A DNA stretch of 64,000 nucleotides from Rhodococcus sp. OK519 (lineage in GTDB: Bacteria; Actinomycetota; Actinomycetes; Mycobacteriales; Mycobacteriaceae): NCBI RefSeq assembly GCF_003051005.1, contig NZ_QAOW01000002.1, positions 310,001-374,000 on the forward strand, given 5' to 3'. Position 1 is the stretch's first letter. Each line of letters begins with the position of its first letter. A program made the translations under genes and the position numbers. The notes beneath the pieces were generated by a model. The model did no database searches. It had not been told where the DNA came from and saw only the letters and a program-made list of their open reading frames with translations. This document shows positions 55,336-63,895 of this stretch, piece after piece.

Positions 55336-55353
55336 CTGAGAGGCCCCTGAGAT
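55336..55353 (-). promoter_or_regulatory. MprA box before pepD
   Basis: On the minus strand the repeated core CTCAG appears twice with an 11-bp period (TCTCAGGGG...CTCTCAG). The described MprA site is two 8-bp direct repeats with a 3-bp gap, the same period. It lies about 60 bp upstream of the pepD ATG. Confidence 0.75.
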
Positions 55354-55426
55354 GCTCCTATCAGTTTCCTTTGTCCTTGCGACGCTGGCCAGCACGGCAA
55401 TTCGGACGCGATACCGACCGGTAGTG

Positions 55427-56896
55427 TCAGCGCGCGTCGGGCAGAGGCTCGCCCGGCAACACAATGCGGATCCGGGCGCCACCGCGGTCCGACGTCTCCA
55501 CCGCGATCGTGCCACCGTGCTTGGTCACGACCTGCCGGACGATGGCCAGCCCCAGACCCGATCCCGGCATGGAACGAGACGCGGTGGACCGGTAGAACCG
55601 CTCGAAGACGAGTTCCCGATCCTCGGCCGGGATGCCGGGGCCGGCGTCGTCGACGACGAGTTCGAGCAGCCTGTCCCCGATCTGACGCATCGTGACGTCC
55701 ACCCGTTCGCCCGTCGGACTCCACTTGGCGGCGTTGTCGAGGACGTTGAGGACCGCCCGCGACAGCCCCGCCTGGTCGCCGTAGATGAACCACGGTGTCG
55801 TCTGCGCCTCGAAGTCGATCTCGTTGCGCCGACGTCGCGCCTTCTCGAGCGATCGTTCGACGACCTCGCTCAGGTCGACGAGTTCGAAGACCGTCTCGGG
55901 AGCGTCCTCACGGGCCAGGTCGACGAGGTCGCCGACGAGCGTGGACAGTTCCTCGATCTGCGCGACGACGTCCTCGCGGAGGTCCGCCATGTCCTGATCG
56001 GGGATGCTCGGGGCCCCGGGTCGGCTCGATGCGATCAGCAACTCCATGTTGGTGCGCAGCGACGTGAGCGGCGTCCGCAATTCGTGTCCGGCGTCGGCCA
56101 CCAGTCGGCTCTGCCGGTTCCGTGATTCCCCGAGCGCGCGGAGCATGGTGTTGAAACTGACGGTGAGCCGGGCGAGTTCGTCGTTGCCGGTCACGGGAAT
56201 GGGCGTCAGGTCGTCGGTGCGCGCGACCCGCTCGGCCGCGGCGGTGAGCCTGCCGATCGGTCGCAGACCGGTCCGGCCGACGGTGGTTCCGGCCGCTGCG
56301 GCGAGCACGACGCCGCAGCCGCCCACGACGAACAGCACCCACGCGAGCCGGTCGAGCACGTCCTCGGTCGGTTCGAGCCGTTGGGCGATCACCAGTGTGC
56401 TGCCGTCCCGGGTCCGTTCGGCCAGCACCCGATTGCCCTCCACGGTCCGCAGGGACGAGTCGAGTTGTCCGCGCGCGACGGCCAGTTCCGCAGGTCCGAT
56501 CGGCACGACGGAGCCGGGCGGAATGTACTTGTTCAGGTCCGGGAAGATCAGCGCCACACTGATATCGGTGGTGTAGAGGGTGGCGCCCGCGATGTAGCGG
56601 GGATCGAACGTGATGAGGTCGTTGTCGACGATGGCCGACGCGCGCGACTGCAGCTGGTGGTCGACGTCGGCGTACAGCGCCCGCGACACCACCGCGTACG
56701 CCGCGAACGCCATCAGCGCGACGGCGACGGCGACGACGGACGCCGCGAGCAGCGTCACCCGCCAGCGCAGTGACACCGAACGCGTCAGCGGCATCGGTGG
56801 CCGCATCTCGTGCTGGACGGGCCGCATCGGGCCCCACGGGGGCATGGGCCCCGGCGGCTGCTGCTGCTGACCGGGCCTGCCGAAGGGAGCAACCAT
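55427..56896 (-). CDS. mprB: sensor histidine kinase MprB
   Basis: A 489-490-residue kinase. A proline/methionine/glutamine-rich N-terminus is followed by two membrane segments (about 47-70 and 184-205) flanking an extracytoplasmic sensor domain of about 115 residues. A HAMP linker follows, then phospho-accepting His272 in AGHELRTPLTSLRTNM, and HATPase_c with N-, G1- and G2-boxes (LDNAAKWSP, DDAGPGIP, GSGLGLAIV). MprB responds to envelope stress and phosphorylates MprA. The start codon lies at or near the mprA stop, so the two genes are co-translated. Confidence 0.95.
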   Translation of the reverse strand: MVAPFGRPGQQQQPPGPMPPWGPMRPVQHEMRPPMPLTRSVSLRWRVTLLAASVVAVAVALMAFAAYAVVSRALYADVDHQLQSRASAIVDNDLITFDPRYIAGATLYTTDISVALIFPDLNKYIPPGSVVPIGPAELAVARGQLDSSLRTVEGNRVLAERTRDGSTLVIAQRLEPTEDVLDRLAWVLFVVGGCGVVLAAAAGTTVGRTGLRPIGRLTAAAERVARTDDLTPIPVTGNDELARLTVSFNTMLRALGESRNRQSRLVADAGHELRTPLTSLRTNMELLIASSRPGAPSIPDQDMADLREDVVAQIEELSTLVGDLVDLAREDAPETVFELVDLSEVVERSLEKARRRRNEIDFEAQTTPWFIYGDQAGLSRAVLNVLDNAAKWSPTGERVDVTMRQIGDRLLELVVDDAGPGIPAEDRELVFERFYRSTASRSMPGSGLGLAIVRQVVTKHGGTIAVETSDRGGARIRIVLPGEPLPDAR

Positions 56897-57582
56897 CACG
56901 GGGGTGTCTCCCGCAGGACGTAGCCGACGCCGCGCACCGTGTGGATCAGGCGGGGCTCACCGTCCGCCTCGGTCTTGCGCCGCAGGTAGCCCACGTACAC
57001 CTCGAGCGCATTGCCCGACGTCGGGAAGTCGTACCCCCACACCTCCTCGAGGATGCGGCTGCGGGACAGGACCCTGCGCGGGTTCGCCATCAGCATCTCG
57101 AGGAGCGCGAACTCGGTGCGGGTGAGGCTGATCGAGCGCCCGCCACGCGTCACCTCGCGGGTGACGGGATCCAGTGTCAGGTCCTCGAACGTCATCGCTT
57201 CGGAGTCGTCGCCCGCGACGGGCGTCGCGCGTCGGAGCAGGGCGCGCAGGCGTGCCAGCAACTCCTCGAGCGCGAAGGGCTTGGGCAGGTAGTCGTCGGC
57301 GCCGGCATCCAGTCCGGCGACCCGCTCCGACACCGAATCACGGGCAGTGAGAACGAGAATAGGCAGATCGTCGCCGGTGCTGCGCAGGCGACGGCAGACC
57401 TCGAGCCCGTCCAGTCGCGGCATCATGACGTCGAGCACGAGCGCATCGGGACGGGACGCGGTCACCTTCTCGAGGGCGTCGAGTCCGTCGACGGCGAGGT
57501 CGACGGTGTAGCCGTTGAAGCTCAGGGACCGTCGCAACGACTCCCGCACCGCCCGGTCGTCGTCGACCACCAATATGCGCAT
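56896..57582 (-). CDS. mprA: response regulator MprA
   Basis: A 228-residue OmpR-family regulator. Receiver with DDD at residues 7-9 and phospho-acceptor Asp51 in LVLDVMMP, Lys in YLPKPF, and a winged-helix C-terminus ([22 protein letters not shown] and [16 protein letters not shown]). In mycobacteria it controls itself, pepD and sigma factors SigB and SigE. Two box-like repeats lie 23-40 bp before its ATG and a similar pair lies before pepD, supporting the same control. ATG at 57582. Confidence 0.96.
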   Translation of the reverse strand: MRILVVDDDRAVRESLRRSLSFNGYTVDLAVDGLDALEKVTASRPDALVLDVMMPRLDGLEVCRRLRSTGDDLPILVLTARDSVSERVAGLDAGADDYLPKPFALEELLARLRALLRRATPVAGDDSEAMTFEDLTLDPVTREVTRGGRSISLTRTEFALLEMLMANPRRVLSRSRILEEVWGYDFPTSGNALEVYVGYLRRKTEADGEPRLIHTVRGVGYVLRETPP

Positions 57583-57604
57583 GCCGACATTTTGGCCCCA
57601 CCGA

Positions 57605-57622
57605 CTGAGATCCCGCTGAGAG
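57605..57622 (-). promoter_or_regulatory. MprA box before mprA
   Basis: On the minus strand CTCTCAGCGGGATCTCAG contains the core CTCAG twice with an 11-bp period, as in the published MprA recognition site. It lies 23 bp upstream of the mprA ATG, so it would be autoregulatory. Confidence 0.85.
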
Positions 57623-57644
57623 GATCCCGTTCACGCGTGTCGGG

Positions 57645-58256
57645 TCACTCCCGGGGCCGGCGCGGGCCGGGCAGGCTCCAGTGCCGCCACATAGCGATCA
57701 GTCGCAGGCCCGACGCGACGACGGTCCCGATCACGAGGCACGTGTTGTCGGCCAGCCCGGCCGACGTGCCGGCCACCACGAACGCGGCTCCCAGCAGCGC
57801 CGGGATCGCGTACAGGTCGCGGTGCAGCAACAGTGGCACCTCGTTCACCAGCACGTCGCGCAGGATGCCGCCGCCGATCGCAGCGGTCGCCCCGATCAGC
57901 GCTGATGCGAGCGCGCCGGCCCCCGCGTCGAGCGCGATCGCGGCGCCGGTGCTCGCGAACAGTCCCATGCCGAGCGCGTCGAGCACCAGGATCTCGCGGC
58001 GCAGCCTGCCGAGCGCCGAGTGCAGGAAGAACACGACCACCGAGGTCGCCAACGCGGTGCCCAGCAGCGGCCAACTGGTCAGCGACGTCGGAGGGTGGAT
58101 GCCCAGAAGGAGGTCGCGGACGATGCCGCCGCCGACTCCGGTGAAGGCTCCGACCACGCACACCCCGAAAACGTCGAAGCGTTTACTCACCCCGACCAGG
58201 GCACCGGACGCGGCGAACGCGACGATGCCCACCAGTTCGAGGGTCTCGAGCAGCAC
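57645..58256 (-). CDS. TRIC-type (UPF0126) cation channel protein
   Basis: A 203-residue protein with two repeated halves of three membrane segments each. FAASGALVGVSKRFDVFGVCVVGAFTGVGGGIVRDLLLGIHPP and ATAAIGGGILRDVLVNEVPLLL carry the GGGI(V/L)RD motif in each half, the signature of bacterial TRIC (UPF0126) channels, which conduct K+ or other monovalent cations. GTG at 58254-58256 was chosen, since the longer upstream reading is not hydrophobic. It is divergent from the S18 gene with 82 bp between the starts. Confidence 0.88.
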   Translation of the reverse strand: MLLETLELVGIVAFAASGALVGVSKRFDVFGVCVVGAFTGVGGGIVRDLLLGIHPPTSLTSWPLLGTALATSVVVFFLHSALGRLRREILVLDALGMGLFASTGAAIALDAGAGALASALIGATAAIGGGILRDVLVNEVPLLLHRDLYAIPALLGAAFVVAGTSAGLADNTCLVIGTVVASGLRLIAMWRHWSLPGPRRPRE

Positions 58257-58338
58257 GCGGACAGCCTCGCATGGCCGCCGCGACTGGACACGAGTCCGGT
58301 AGAATTGCGCCCGTCGAGACACTGCGGAAGGAAGAGCA

Positions 58339-58593
58339 ATGGCAGTCAAGAGGTCACCGTCGAAGAAATCACGCAGCGAGCAGGGCCGTCGCCCCAAGAA
58401 GAACCCGCTGATCGCCGCCGGTATCGAGACTGTCGACTACAAGGACGTCAACCTGCTCCGCACGTTCATCTCGGACCGCGGCAAGATCCGCAGCCGCCGA
58501 GTCACGGGCCTGACCCCGCAGCAGCAGCGCCAGGTCGCCGTGGCCGTCAAGAACGCTCGCGAAATGGCGCTCCTGCCCTTCACCAACCGCTAG
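58339..58593 (+). CDS. rpsR: 30S ribosomal protein S18 (zinc-free type)
   Basis: An 84-residue S18. [34 protein letters not shown] is the family core. The N-terminus lacks the CxxC-type cysteines of zinc-binding S18, so this is the C-minus isoform used under zinc limitation in many actinobacteria. The usual partners rpmG, rpsN and rpmB are absent. No zinc-responsive operator is seen upstream. GGAAGG precedes ATG at 58339. It lies 61 bp before a metal-chelate binding protein gene in the same orientation. Confidence 0.92.
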   Translation: MAVKRSPSKKSRSEQGRRPKKNPLIAAGIETVDYKDVNLLRTFISDRGKIRSRRVTGLTPQQQRQVAVAVKNAREMALLPFTNR

Positions 58594-58654
58594 CGCCCTT
58601 CCGTTCGGGGTAAGTGCCGCAGGGATCGCTGCCGCTGCACGCTAGATTCTCCGG

Positions 58655-59839
58655 GTGTCGTTTTCGTTCCGTACCGTCGCTGTTCTCGCCGCGACCGCCC
58701 TCACCGTGGGCGGCGTCGCAGCCTGCTCGTCCGATTCGTCGACCTCCGCGGGAGGCGGTGCCGCTGACTGCATCACCGACTTCGATGCGGGCACCGACTA
58801 CTTCCCGAACAAGCAGAGCGTCGAGTACGCCGAGAACTTCGACATCGAGTACCACAACTCGTACCAGGTGCTGACGGTTCGACAGCCCGGCCAGGCCGAC
58901 GAGTCGTATGTGCTCACCCGCTGCGGCGCCCCGGCCCCCGAACTGACCGGTGATCTGGCCGGCGCGCAGCAGGTCGCCACTCCCGTGACGAACCTGTTCG
59001 CCGAGTCGACCACGCATCTTCCGAGCCTCGAGGCGCTCGGCAAGCTCGACGTCCTGACGGGCTTCGCGAGCGCCGACTACGTCTACAGCGAGGCCGCGCG
59101 CAAACACATTGCCGACGACGGGGTCACGCAGTTCGCCACCGCCGGTCAGGTCGATGCCGAGGCCGTCGTCGCGCAGGCGCCGCAGGCTTTCGTGACCGGT
59201 GGCTTCACCGATCCCGCGTTCGCGGTGATCGAACGGTCCGAGATCCCGGTCCTCGACAATTACGACTGGCTCGAGACGGATCCACTGGGCCGCGCCGAAT
59301 GGATCAAGTTCTTCGCCGCGCTCACCGGCACCGAGCAGCAGGCCACCGAGACGTTCGACGGCATCGTCACCGGGTACGACAAGTACACGACGCTCGCCGC
59401 GAACACGGCGCCCGTGCCGATCGTTCCCGGTCTGCCGTACCAGGGCGCCTGGTCCGTGCCGCTGGCCAGCTATTCCAACGACCTGTACGCGACGGCGCGC
59501 ATCTCGCACCCGTGGATGACCGAACCCGGCACGGGCAGCCTGCAGACAGACCTCGAGACGGTCTTCGCGAAGGCCGGAGACTTCCCGCTCGCGATCAGTA
59601 CGTCGTCCAACACGACCAAGGCCGACGCGATCGGCGCAGAACCCCGCCTCGCCGAGTTCGCAGCGTTCCGCGACGGGCAGGTGTGGACGTCGTCGGCACG
59701 CGTGACCGATGCCGGCGCGCTCGACATCTACGAGCAGGGCGTCCTGCGTCCCGACCTGGTGCTTGCCGACCTCATCGCGATCGCCCACCCGGACCTGCTG
59801 CCCGGCCACGAGTTCACCTTCTACCGCCGACTGCAGTGA
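58655..59839 (+). CDS. metal-chelate ABC transporter solute-binding lipoprotein
   Basis: A 394-residue binding protein of the helical-backbone (TroA/FecB) class. A lipoprotein signal ends in GVAAC (acylated Cys24). SLEALGKLDVLTGFASADYVYSE and PVLDNYDWLETDPLGRAEWIKFFAAL are typical. Ligands in the class include siderophores, haem and cobalamin. It is the first gene of a binding protein-permease-ATPase set like btuFCD, and a start overlap couples it to the permease. GTG at 58655 follows CTAGATTCTCCGG-type sequence and is the best start. Confidence 0.88.
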   Translation: MSFSFRTVAVLAATALTVGGVAACSSDSSTSAGGGAADCITDFDAGTDYFPNKQSVEYAENFDIEYHNSYQVLTVRQPGQADESYVLTRCGAPAPELTGDLAGAQQVATPVTNLFAESTTHLPSLEALGKLDVLTGFASADYVYSEAARKHIADDGVTQFATAGQVDAEAVVAQAPQAFVTGGFTDPAFAVIERSEIPVLDNYDWLETDPLGRAEWIKFFAALTGTEQQATETFDGIVTGYDKYTTLAANTAPVPIVPGLPYQGAWSVPLASYSNDLYATARISHPWMTEPGTGSLQTDLETVFAKAGDFPLAISTSSNTTKADAIGAEPRLAEFAAFRDGQVWTSSARVTDAGALDIYEQGVLRPDLVLADLIAIAHPDLLPGHEFTFYRRLQ

Positions 59840-60873
59840 ACCGCACCGCCGCTGCCGTCACAGCGCTGGTCGCGCTCGTCGTCGCGGCCACGATCCTCGC
59901 GGTCTCGGTGGGGTCGGTGACGATCCCGTTCGGCACCACCGCCCGCTACCTGTTCACCGGTGACGCGGGGTCCGAGCGCTGGACCACTCTCATCGCGGAC
60001 ATTCGTCTGCCGCGGGTGGTCACCGCCGCGTGCGCGGGCGCCGCGCTCGCGGTCGCGGGTCTGTTGATGCAGACACTGTTCGCGAATCCGCTCGCCGACC
60101 CGTACATCCTCGGAGTGTCCTCCGGCGCCAGCCTGGGTGTCGCGCTGGTGGTCCTGGGCTCTGGCACCGGCGCCGGTGTCTTCGCGGCGGTCGCGGGGAC
60201 GGGACGGCTCGGAATCGCCGTGGCCGCCGCGATCGGCGCGCTCGCGGTGCTGCTGCTGGTCCTTGCCATCTCGCGCTGGGTCCGTTCCGTCGTCACACTG
60301 CTCATCGTCGGCGTCATGGTCGGGTCGGTCACCAGCGCGGTCGTCTCGCTGCTGGTCGCGTTCTCGCAGCCCGCGCAGATGCAGCAGTTCATCCTGTGGA
60401 GCCTGGGGTCGTACGCCGGTGCGTCGTGGTCGGATCTGCGGGTTCTGGTGCCCGCTGTCATCGTCGGTATCGTGCTGGCCGCGACGCTGGTGCGGGCCCT
60501 CAACGCGATGCTGCTCGGCGAGGACTACGCCCACTCGATGGGCGTCCACCTGATCCGCACCCGCACCGTTGCGATCGCATCGGCCGCGCTGCTCGCCGGT
60601 GCCGTCACCGCGTTCTGTGGTCCCATCGCGTTCCTCGGCATCGCGGTCCCGCACCTCGCGAGGCTGGCGCTCGGGACGTCGGACCACCGAATCCTGCTGC
60701 CCGGCGCGGTGCTCATGGGCGCCGCCGTGTCGCTGCTCTGTTCGGTGGTCGCGCAGTTGCCGGGGCGCGACGGCGTCCTGCCCCTCAACGTCGTGACCGC
60801 GCTCGTCGGCGCGCCCGTGGTGATCCTCGTGCTGCTGCGGTCACGCCGCGCGCAGGCCGGGAGCGTCGCATGA
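59836..60873 (+). CDS. FecCD/BtuC-type ABC transporter permease
   Basis: A 345-residue permease with about ten membrane segments. RLPRVVTAACAGAALAVAGLLMQTLFANPLADPYILGVSSGASLG is the classic FecCD motif, and FCGPIAFLGIAVPHLARLALG is the conserved C-terminal cytoplasmic loop contacting the ATPase. It imports the chelate captured by the upstream binding protein. The start GTG at 59836 overlaps the binding-protein stop (GTGA), and its own stop overlaps the ATPase start (ATGA), so all three are translationally coupled. Confidence 0.94.
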   Translation: MNRTAAAVTALVALVVAATILAVSVGSVTIPFGTTARYLFTGDAGSERWTTLIADIRLPRVVTAACAGAALAVAGLLMQTLFANPLADPYILGVSSGASLGVALVVLGSGTGAGVFAAVAGTGRLGIAVAAAIGALAVLLLVLAISRWVRSVVTLLIVGVMVGSVTSAVVSLLVAFSQPAQMQQFILWSLGSYAGASWSDLRVLVPAVIVGIVLAATLVRALNAMLLGEDYAHSMGVHLIRTRTVAIASAALLAGAVTAFCGPIAFLGIAVPHLARLALGTSDHRILLPGAVLMGAAVSLLCSVVAQLPGRDGVLPLNVVTALVGAPVVILVLLRSRRAQAGSVA

Positions 60874-61646
60874 CACTCGTGCTCGACGACGTCACCGTCG
60901 GCTACCCCGGACGCCCCGCTCGCAGGATCCTGAGCGATCTGCGCCTGATCGCGCACGCCGGGCAGGTCACCGCGCTGCTCGGCCCCAACGGCGCGGGCAA
61001 GTCGACTCTGCTCCGCTCGGTCGCCGGTCTGCAGCGCATCCTCGGCGGGTCGGTCCTGCTCGACGGCGTGGACGTCACCACGCTGTCCCCCGCGCACCGC
61101 GCGCGCAGGATCGCGGTGGTCCTCACCGATCGTGTCGACGGCGGCCTGCTCACGGGCGGCGAGGTGGCCGCACTCGGACGCCTCCCCCACCAGGGCTTCG
61201 CGTCACGGCTGGGCGACGACGAGAAGCGTCTGATCGCCGAGAGCCTCGACCGCATGGGCGCCACCGACCTCGCCGACGTGCGACTGCACGAGATGTCCGA
61301 CGGACAGCGCCAGCGGGTGCTCATCGCACGGGCGCTCGTGCAGCACCCGGCGCTGCTGGTGCTCGACGAGCCCAGCGCCTACCTCGACGTGGCCGCGCGC
61401 GTCGAACTGCTGGCGCTCCTCGAGGAGATCGCCACCGACGCCGGCATCACGGTGCTGTTGTCCACCCACGACGTGGAACTGGTGCTGCGCACGTCGCAGC
61501 ACGTATGGCTCGCGGCGGGCGACGGAACCGTCGTCGACGGCAGCCCCGCTACCCTCGTCGCATCCGGTGCGATCACTCGCGCCTTCGACTCACGCCGCGT
61601 CCGCTTCGACGCGAGCGACGGCATCTTCCGGCTGGGCGAGGGCTAG
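60870..61646 (+). CDS. metal-chelate ABC transporter ATPase
   Basis: A 258-residue BtuD/FhuC-like ATPase. Walker A GPNGAGKST at about residues 38-46, Q-loop region VVLTDRVDGGL, signature MSDGQRQRVLIARAL and Walker B LLVLDEPSAYLDV, with STHDVEL as the switch His. The DGQRQR form of the signature is usual in these importers. ATG at 60870 overlaps the permease stop. It ends overlapping a convergent hypothetical gene by 4 nt. The substrate is unresolved: siderophore, haem, cobalamin and metal-chelates are all possible. Confidence 0.94.
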   Translation: MTLVLDDVTVGYPGRPARRILSDLRLIAHAGQVTALLGPNGAGKSTLLRSVAGLQRILGGSVLLDGVDVTTLSPAHRARRIAVVLTDRVDGGLLTGGEVAALGRLPHQGFASRLGDDEKRLIAESLDRMGATDLADVRLHEMSDGQRQRVLIARALVQHPALLVLDEPSAYLDVAARVELLALLEEIATDAGITVLLSTHDVELVLRTSQHVWLAAGDGTVVDGSPATLVASGAITRAFDSRRVRFDASDGIFRLGEG

Positions 61647-62038
61647 CTGTCCGACTCGTTCTCCACGTCCGGTCGCGGTGCGATCTCGTGGAACATGGCG
61701 TCCGACGACACCCACTTTCCGGTGCTTATCAGTTCCGCGATCACCAGATCGAATGCGTCGGCCAGCCACTCGTGCCGCGCTGCGACCAGTTCGATGTCCT
61801 CCGCCGACGCGTCCGAATTCTGCTCGAAGAACCGCACGAGCCAGATGTCCCGCGCGTCGGGGTCACTGCTCAGTCCGTGCTCGGTGTTGGTCGCGAGCAC
61901 GTACATACCGAAGGCGAAATCGACGCGGATCGCGTACACGCCGCCGATATTCACAACGTTGGTGGGCCGATGCGTCGCGGCGGCCAGCGTCGTCAACGCG
62001 TCGGAGTAGCGGTCGGCGTGTTCATGTGTGCGGGGCAC
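61643..62038 (-). CDS. hypothetical protein (131 aa)
   Basis: A 131-residue soluble protein of mixed alpha/beta composition: NIGGVYAIRVDFAFGMYVLATNTEHGLSSD near the start and a C-terminal helical half (AARHEWLADAFDLVIAELI). No family is recognised. ATG at 62038 and the good codon structure support a real gene. It is convergent with the ATPase gene (4-nt overlap). The MerR gene follows upstream 51 bp away on the same strand. Confidence 0.65.
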   Translation of the reverse strand: MPRTHEHADRYSDALTTLAAATHRPTNVVNIGGVYAIRVDFAFGMYVLATNTEHGLSSDPDARDIWLVRFFEQNSDASAEDIELVAARHEWLADAFDLVIAELISTGKWVSSDAMFHEIAPRPDVENESDS

Positions 62039-62089
62039 TCGATCGTCCTCTTCGGGTAGGCGCAGGATCGGACTCGACGGTGTCGGCTC

Positions 62090-62410
62090 CTACACAGCAG
62101 ATTCGGCTGCGGCCCGCAGGCGGGCGTTCTCGGCGCGCAACTCGGCGCGCTCGTCCTCGAGTGTCAGGATGAGACCGATTCCGGTGAGGTTCACGCCGAG
62201 CGCGACCAGTTCACCGATCCGGGTGAGCCGGTGCAGGTCGTCCTCGCTGTACCTGCGGGTGCCGCCCGCGGTACGCGACGGCGCGATCAGCCCACGACTT
62301 TCGTACAGGCGGAGCGTCTGCGGACCGATCCCGGACAGCTCGGACGTCACCGAAATGCCGTAGACACCACGCTTCGAGCGTGAAGATTCCTCCGGCGGTT
62401 GAATTCCCAC
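62090..62410 (-). CDS. MerR-family regulator (HspR-like)
   Basis: A 106-residue regulator. GVYGISVTSELSGIGPQTLRLYESRGLIAPSRTAGGTRRYSEDDLHRLTRI is a MerR HTH of the HspR type (first helix ISVTSELSGI), followed by the linker VALGVNLTGIGLILTLEDERAELRAENARL, a coiled coil for dimerisation. HspR represses dnaK-type operons; none adjoins it, so its target is unknown. GTG at 62408-62410 was chosen; the long upstream in-frame sequence has no signature. Confidence 0.8.
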   Translation of the reverse strand: MGIQPPEESSRSKRGVYGISVTSELSGIGPQTLRLYESRGLIAPSRTAGGTRRYSEDDLHRLTRIGELVALGVNLTGIGLILTLEDERAELRAENARLRAAAESAV

Positions 62411-62555
62411 GAAAGGAACGGTAGCAGTGCTCGGCGCCCGGAATCGGCAGCGGCTCACACAACCGGCCCGTCGCAGCGGTCGGACGGCCCGCGAGTAGAG
62501 TTCCCGCCGGTATATGCAGTTCAGCGACACCTCGGTAGATCGGCGGACGTAGGCA

Positions 62556-63482
62556 GTGTCGGGTGTGGTCGCAGGCTTCACGGTCATCTTCGTCGTCATC
62601 GCGATCGGGTTCTTCCTCGGTCGCAGCGGGACCCTCGGCGAGCACGGGCAGGTCGTGCTCAGCCGCCTGGTGTTCTTCGTCGCCACGCCGGCCCTCCTGT
62701 TCGACACCCTCGCGAACTCCGACCTGTCGGTGGTGTTCTCCCCCACCCTTGCGGTCGCTGCGGCGACGGCCTTCGCGGTCGCCGGCATCTACCTCCTGAT
62801 CGCGCGCCTGTGGCTTCGCCGGCCGCTTCCGGAACTGGCCATCGGCGCGCTTGCGTCGTCGTACGTGAACTCGGCGAACCTGGGCATCCCCATCGCCGTC
62901 TTCGTGCTCGGTGACGCGTCGTTCGTGGCGCCGCTACTGCTGTTCCAGATCATGATCTTCTCGCCGATCGCGCTCACGGTGCTCGACATCAGCACGACGC
63001 GTCAGGGCGCGTCCCGGCTCGAGACGGTCACCGCGCCGTTCAAGAACCCGATCGTGGTGGCGGGCGCCGCCGGTCTCGTCGTCGCAGTGTCCGGATGGAC
63101 GCCGCCCGAGGCGTTGATGCAGCCGTTCCAACTGATCGGCGGCGCCTCGGTGCCGGGCGCGCTGCTCGCGTTCGGCCTGTCCCTGTACGGCGTGCGAGTG
63201 CTGGAGAAGGGTGCGAGCCCGCGACGCGACGTCGCGCTCGCGTCCGCGCTCAAGATCTTCGTGCAGCCCGTCCTCGCGTATGTGATGGCCCGGTTCGTGA
63301 TGGGCCTCGACGGTCACGAACTGTTCGCGATCGTCGTCGTCTCGACTCTGCCCACCGCGCAGAACGTATTCGTGTACGCCAGCCGGTACCAGCGCGGCAT
63401 GGTTCTCGCCCGCGATGCCGCCTTCGTCACCACCCTCGCCTCGATCCCCGCGATCGCGCTCGTCGCGGCGCTGTTGACCTGA
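62556..63482 (+). CDS. AEC family transporter
   Basis: A 308-residue transporter with about ten membrane segments in two inverted halves: FTVIFVVIAIGFFLGRSG at the N-terminus, YVNSANLGIPIAVFVLGD with the family's conserved N-x2-N-x-G-IP signature, and PTAQNVFVYASRYQRG with the matching C-terminal pattern. AEC members export auxin or malate-like anions. No metabolic neighbours point to a substrate. GTG at 62556. It is divergent from the MerR regulator with 145 bp between starts. Confidence 0.87.
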   Translation: MSGVVAGFTVIFVVIAIGFFLGRSGTLGEHGQVVLSRLVFFVATPALLFDTLANSDLSVVFSPTLAVAAATAFAVAGIYLLIARLWLRRPLPELAIGALASSYVNSANLGIPIAVFVLGDASFVAPLLLFQIMIFSPIALTVLDISTTRQGASRLETVTAPFKNPIVVAGAAGLVVAVSGWTPPEALMQPFQLIGGASVPGALLAFGLSLYGVRVLEKGASPRRDVALASALKIFVQPVLAYVMARFVMGLDGHELFAIVVVSTLPTAQNVFVYASRYQRGMVLARDAAFVTTLASIPAIALVAALLT

Positions 63483-63498
63483 TGCCATACTCGTTGTC

Positions 63499-63882
63499 AT
63501 GAAGATCAGCCTGACCAGCGTGTACGTCGACGACCAGGACAAGGCACTCGCGTTCTACACGGACGTCCTGGGCTTCGTGAAGAAGAACGAGATCCCCCTC
63601 GGCGAACACCGATGGCTCACCGTCGTCTCGGCCGAGGAACCCGACGGCACCGAACTGGTGCTCGAACCCGACCAGCATCCGGCCTCGAAGGCATTCAAGG
63701 AGGCCCTCGTCGCCGACGGCATCCCCTTCACCGCCTTCACCGTCCCCGACGTCCGGGCCGAATACGAGCGACTGAAGGACCGTGGCGTCGTGTTCACCCA
63801 GGAACCGCTGCAGATGGGTCCGGTGACCGTGGCGGTCCTGAACGACACGTGCGGCAACCTCATTCAGATCGCCAGTCAGTAG
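63499..63882 (+). CDS. VOC / glyoxalase-like protein
   Basis: A 127-residue protein of the vicinal oxygen chelate fold: TSVYVDDQDKALAFYTDVLGF at the N-terminus, ELVLEPDQHPASK, and C-terminal DTCGNLIQIASQ. This resembles the small single-domain bleomycin-resistance/dioxygenase-like VOC proteins; ligands are not predictable. ATG at 63499 lies 17 nt after the AEC transporter stop, so they may be co-transcribed. Only moderate similarity to the VOC protein at 1440-1850. Confidence 0.86.
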   Translation: MKISLTSVYVDDQDKALAFYTDVLGFVKKNEIPLGEHRWLTVVSAEEPDGTELVLEPDQHPASKAFKEALVADGIPFTAFTVPDVRAEYERLKDRGVVFTQEPLQMGPVTVAVLNDTCGNLIQIASQ

Positions 63883-63895
63883 CGACGCGGGTCGG

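Noticed and set aside
58257-58338. A Zur box ahead of the zinc-free S18
   Set aside because: No TGAAAATNATTTTCA-like dyad is present in the 82-bp gap.
62411-62788. A longer MerR protein of 232 residues
   Set aside because: The extra N-terminal 126 residues have no domain and lie over the divergent AEC transporter gene.
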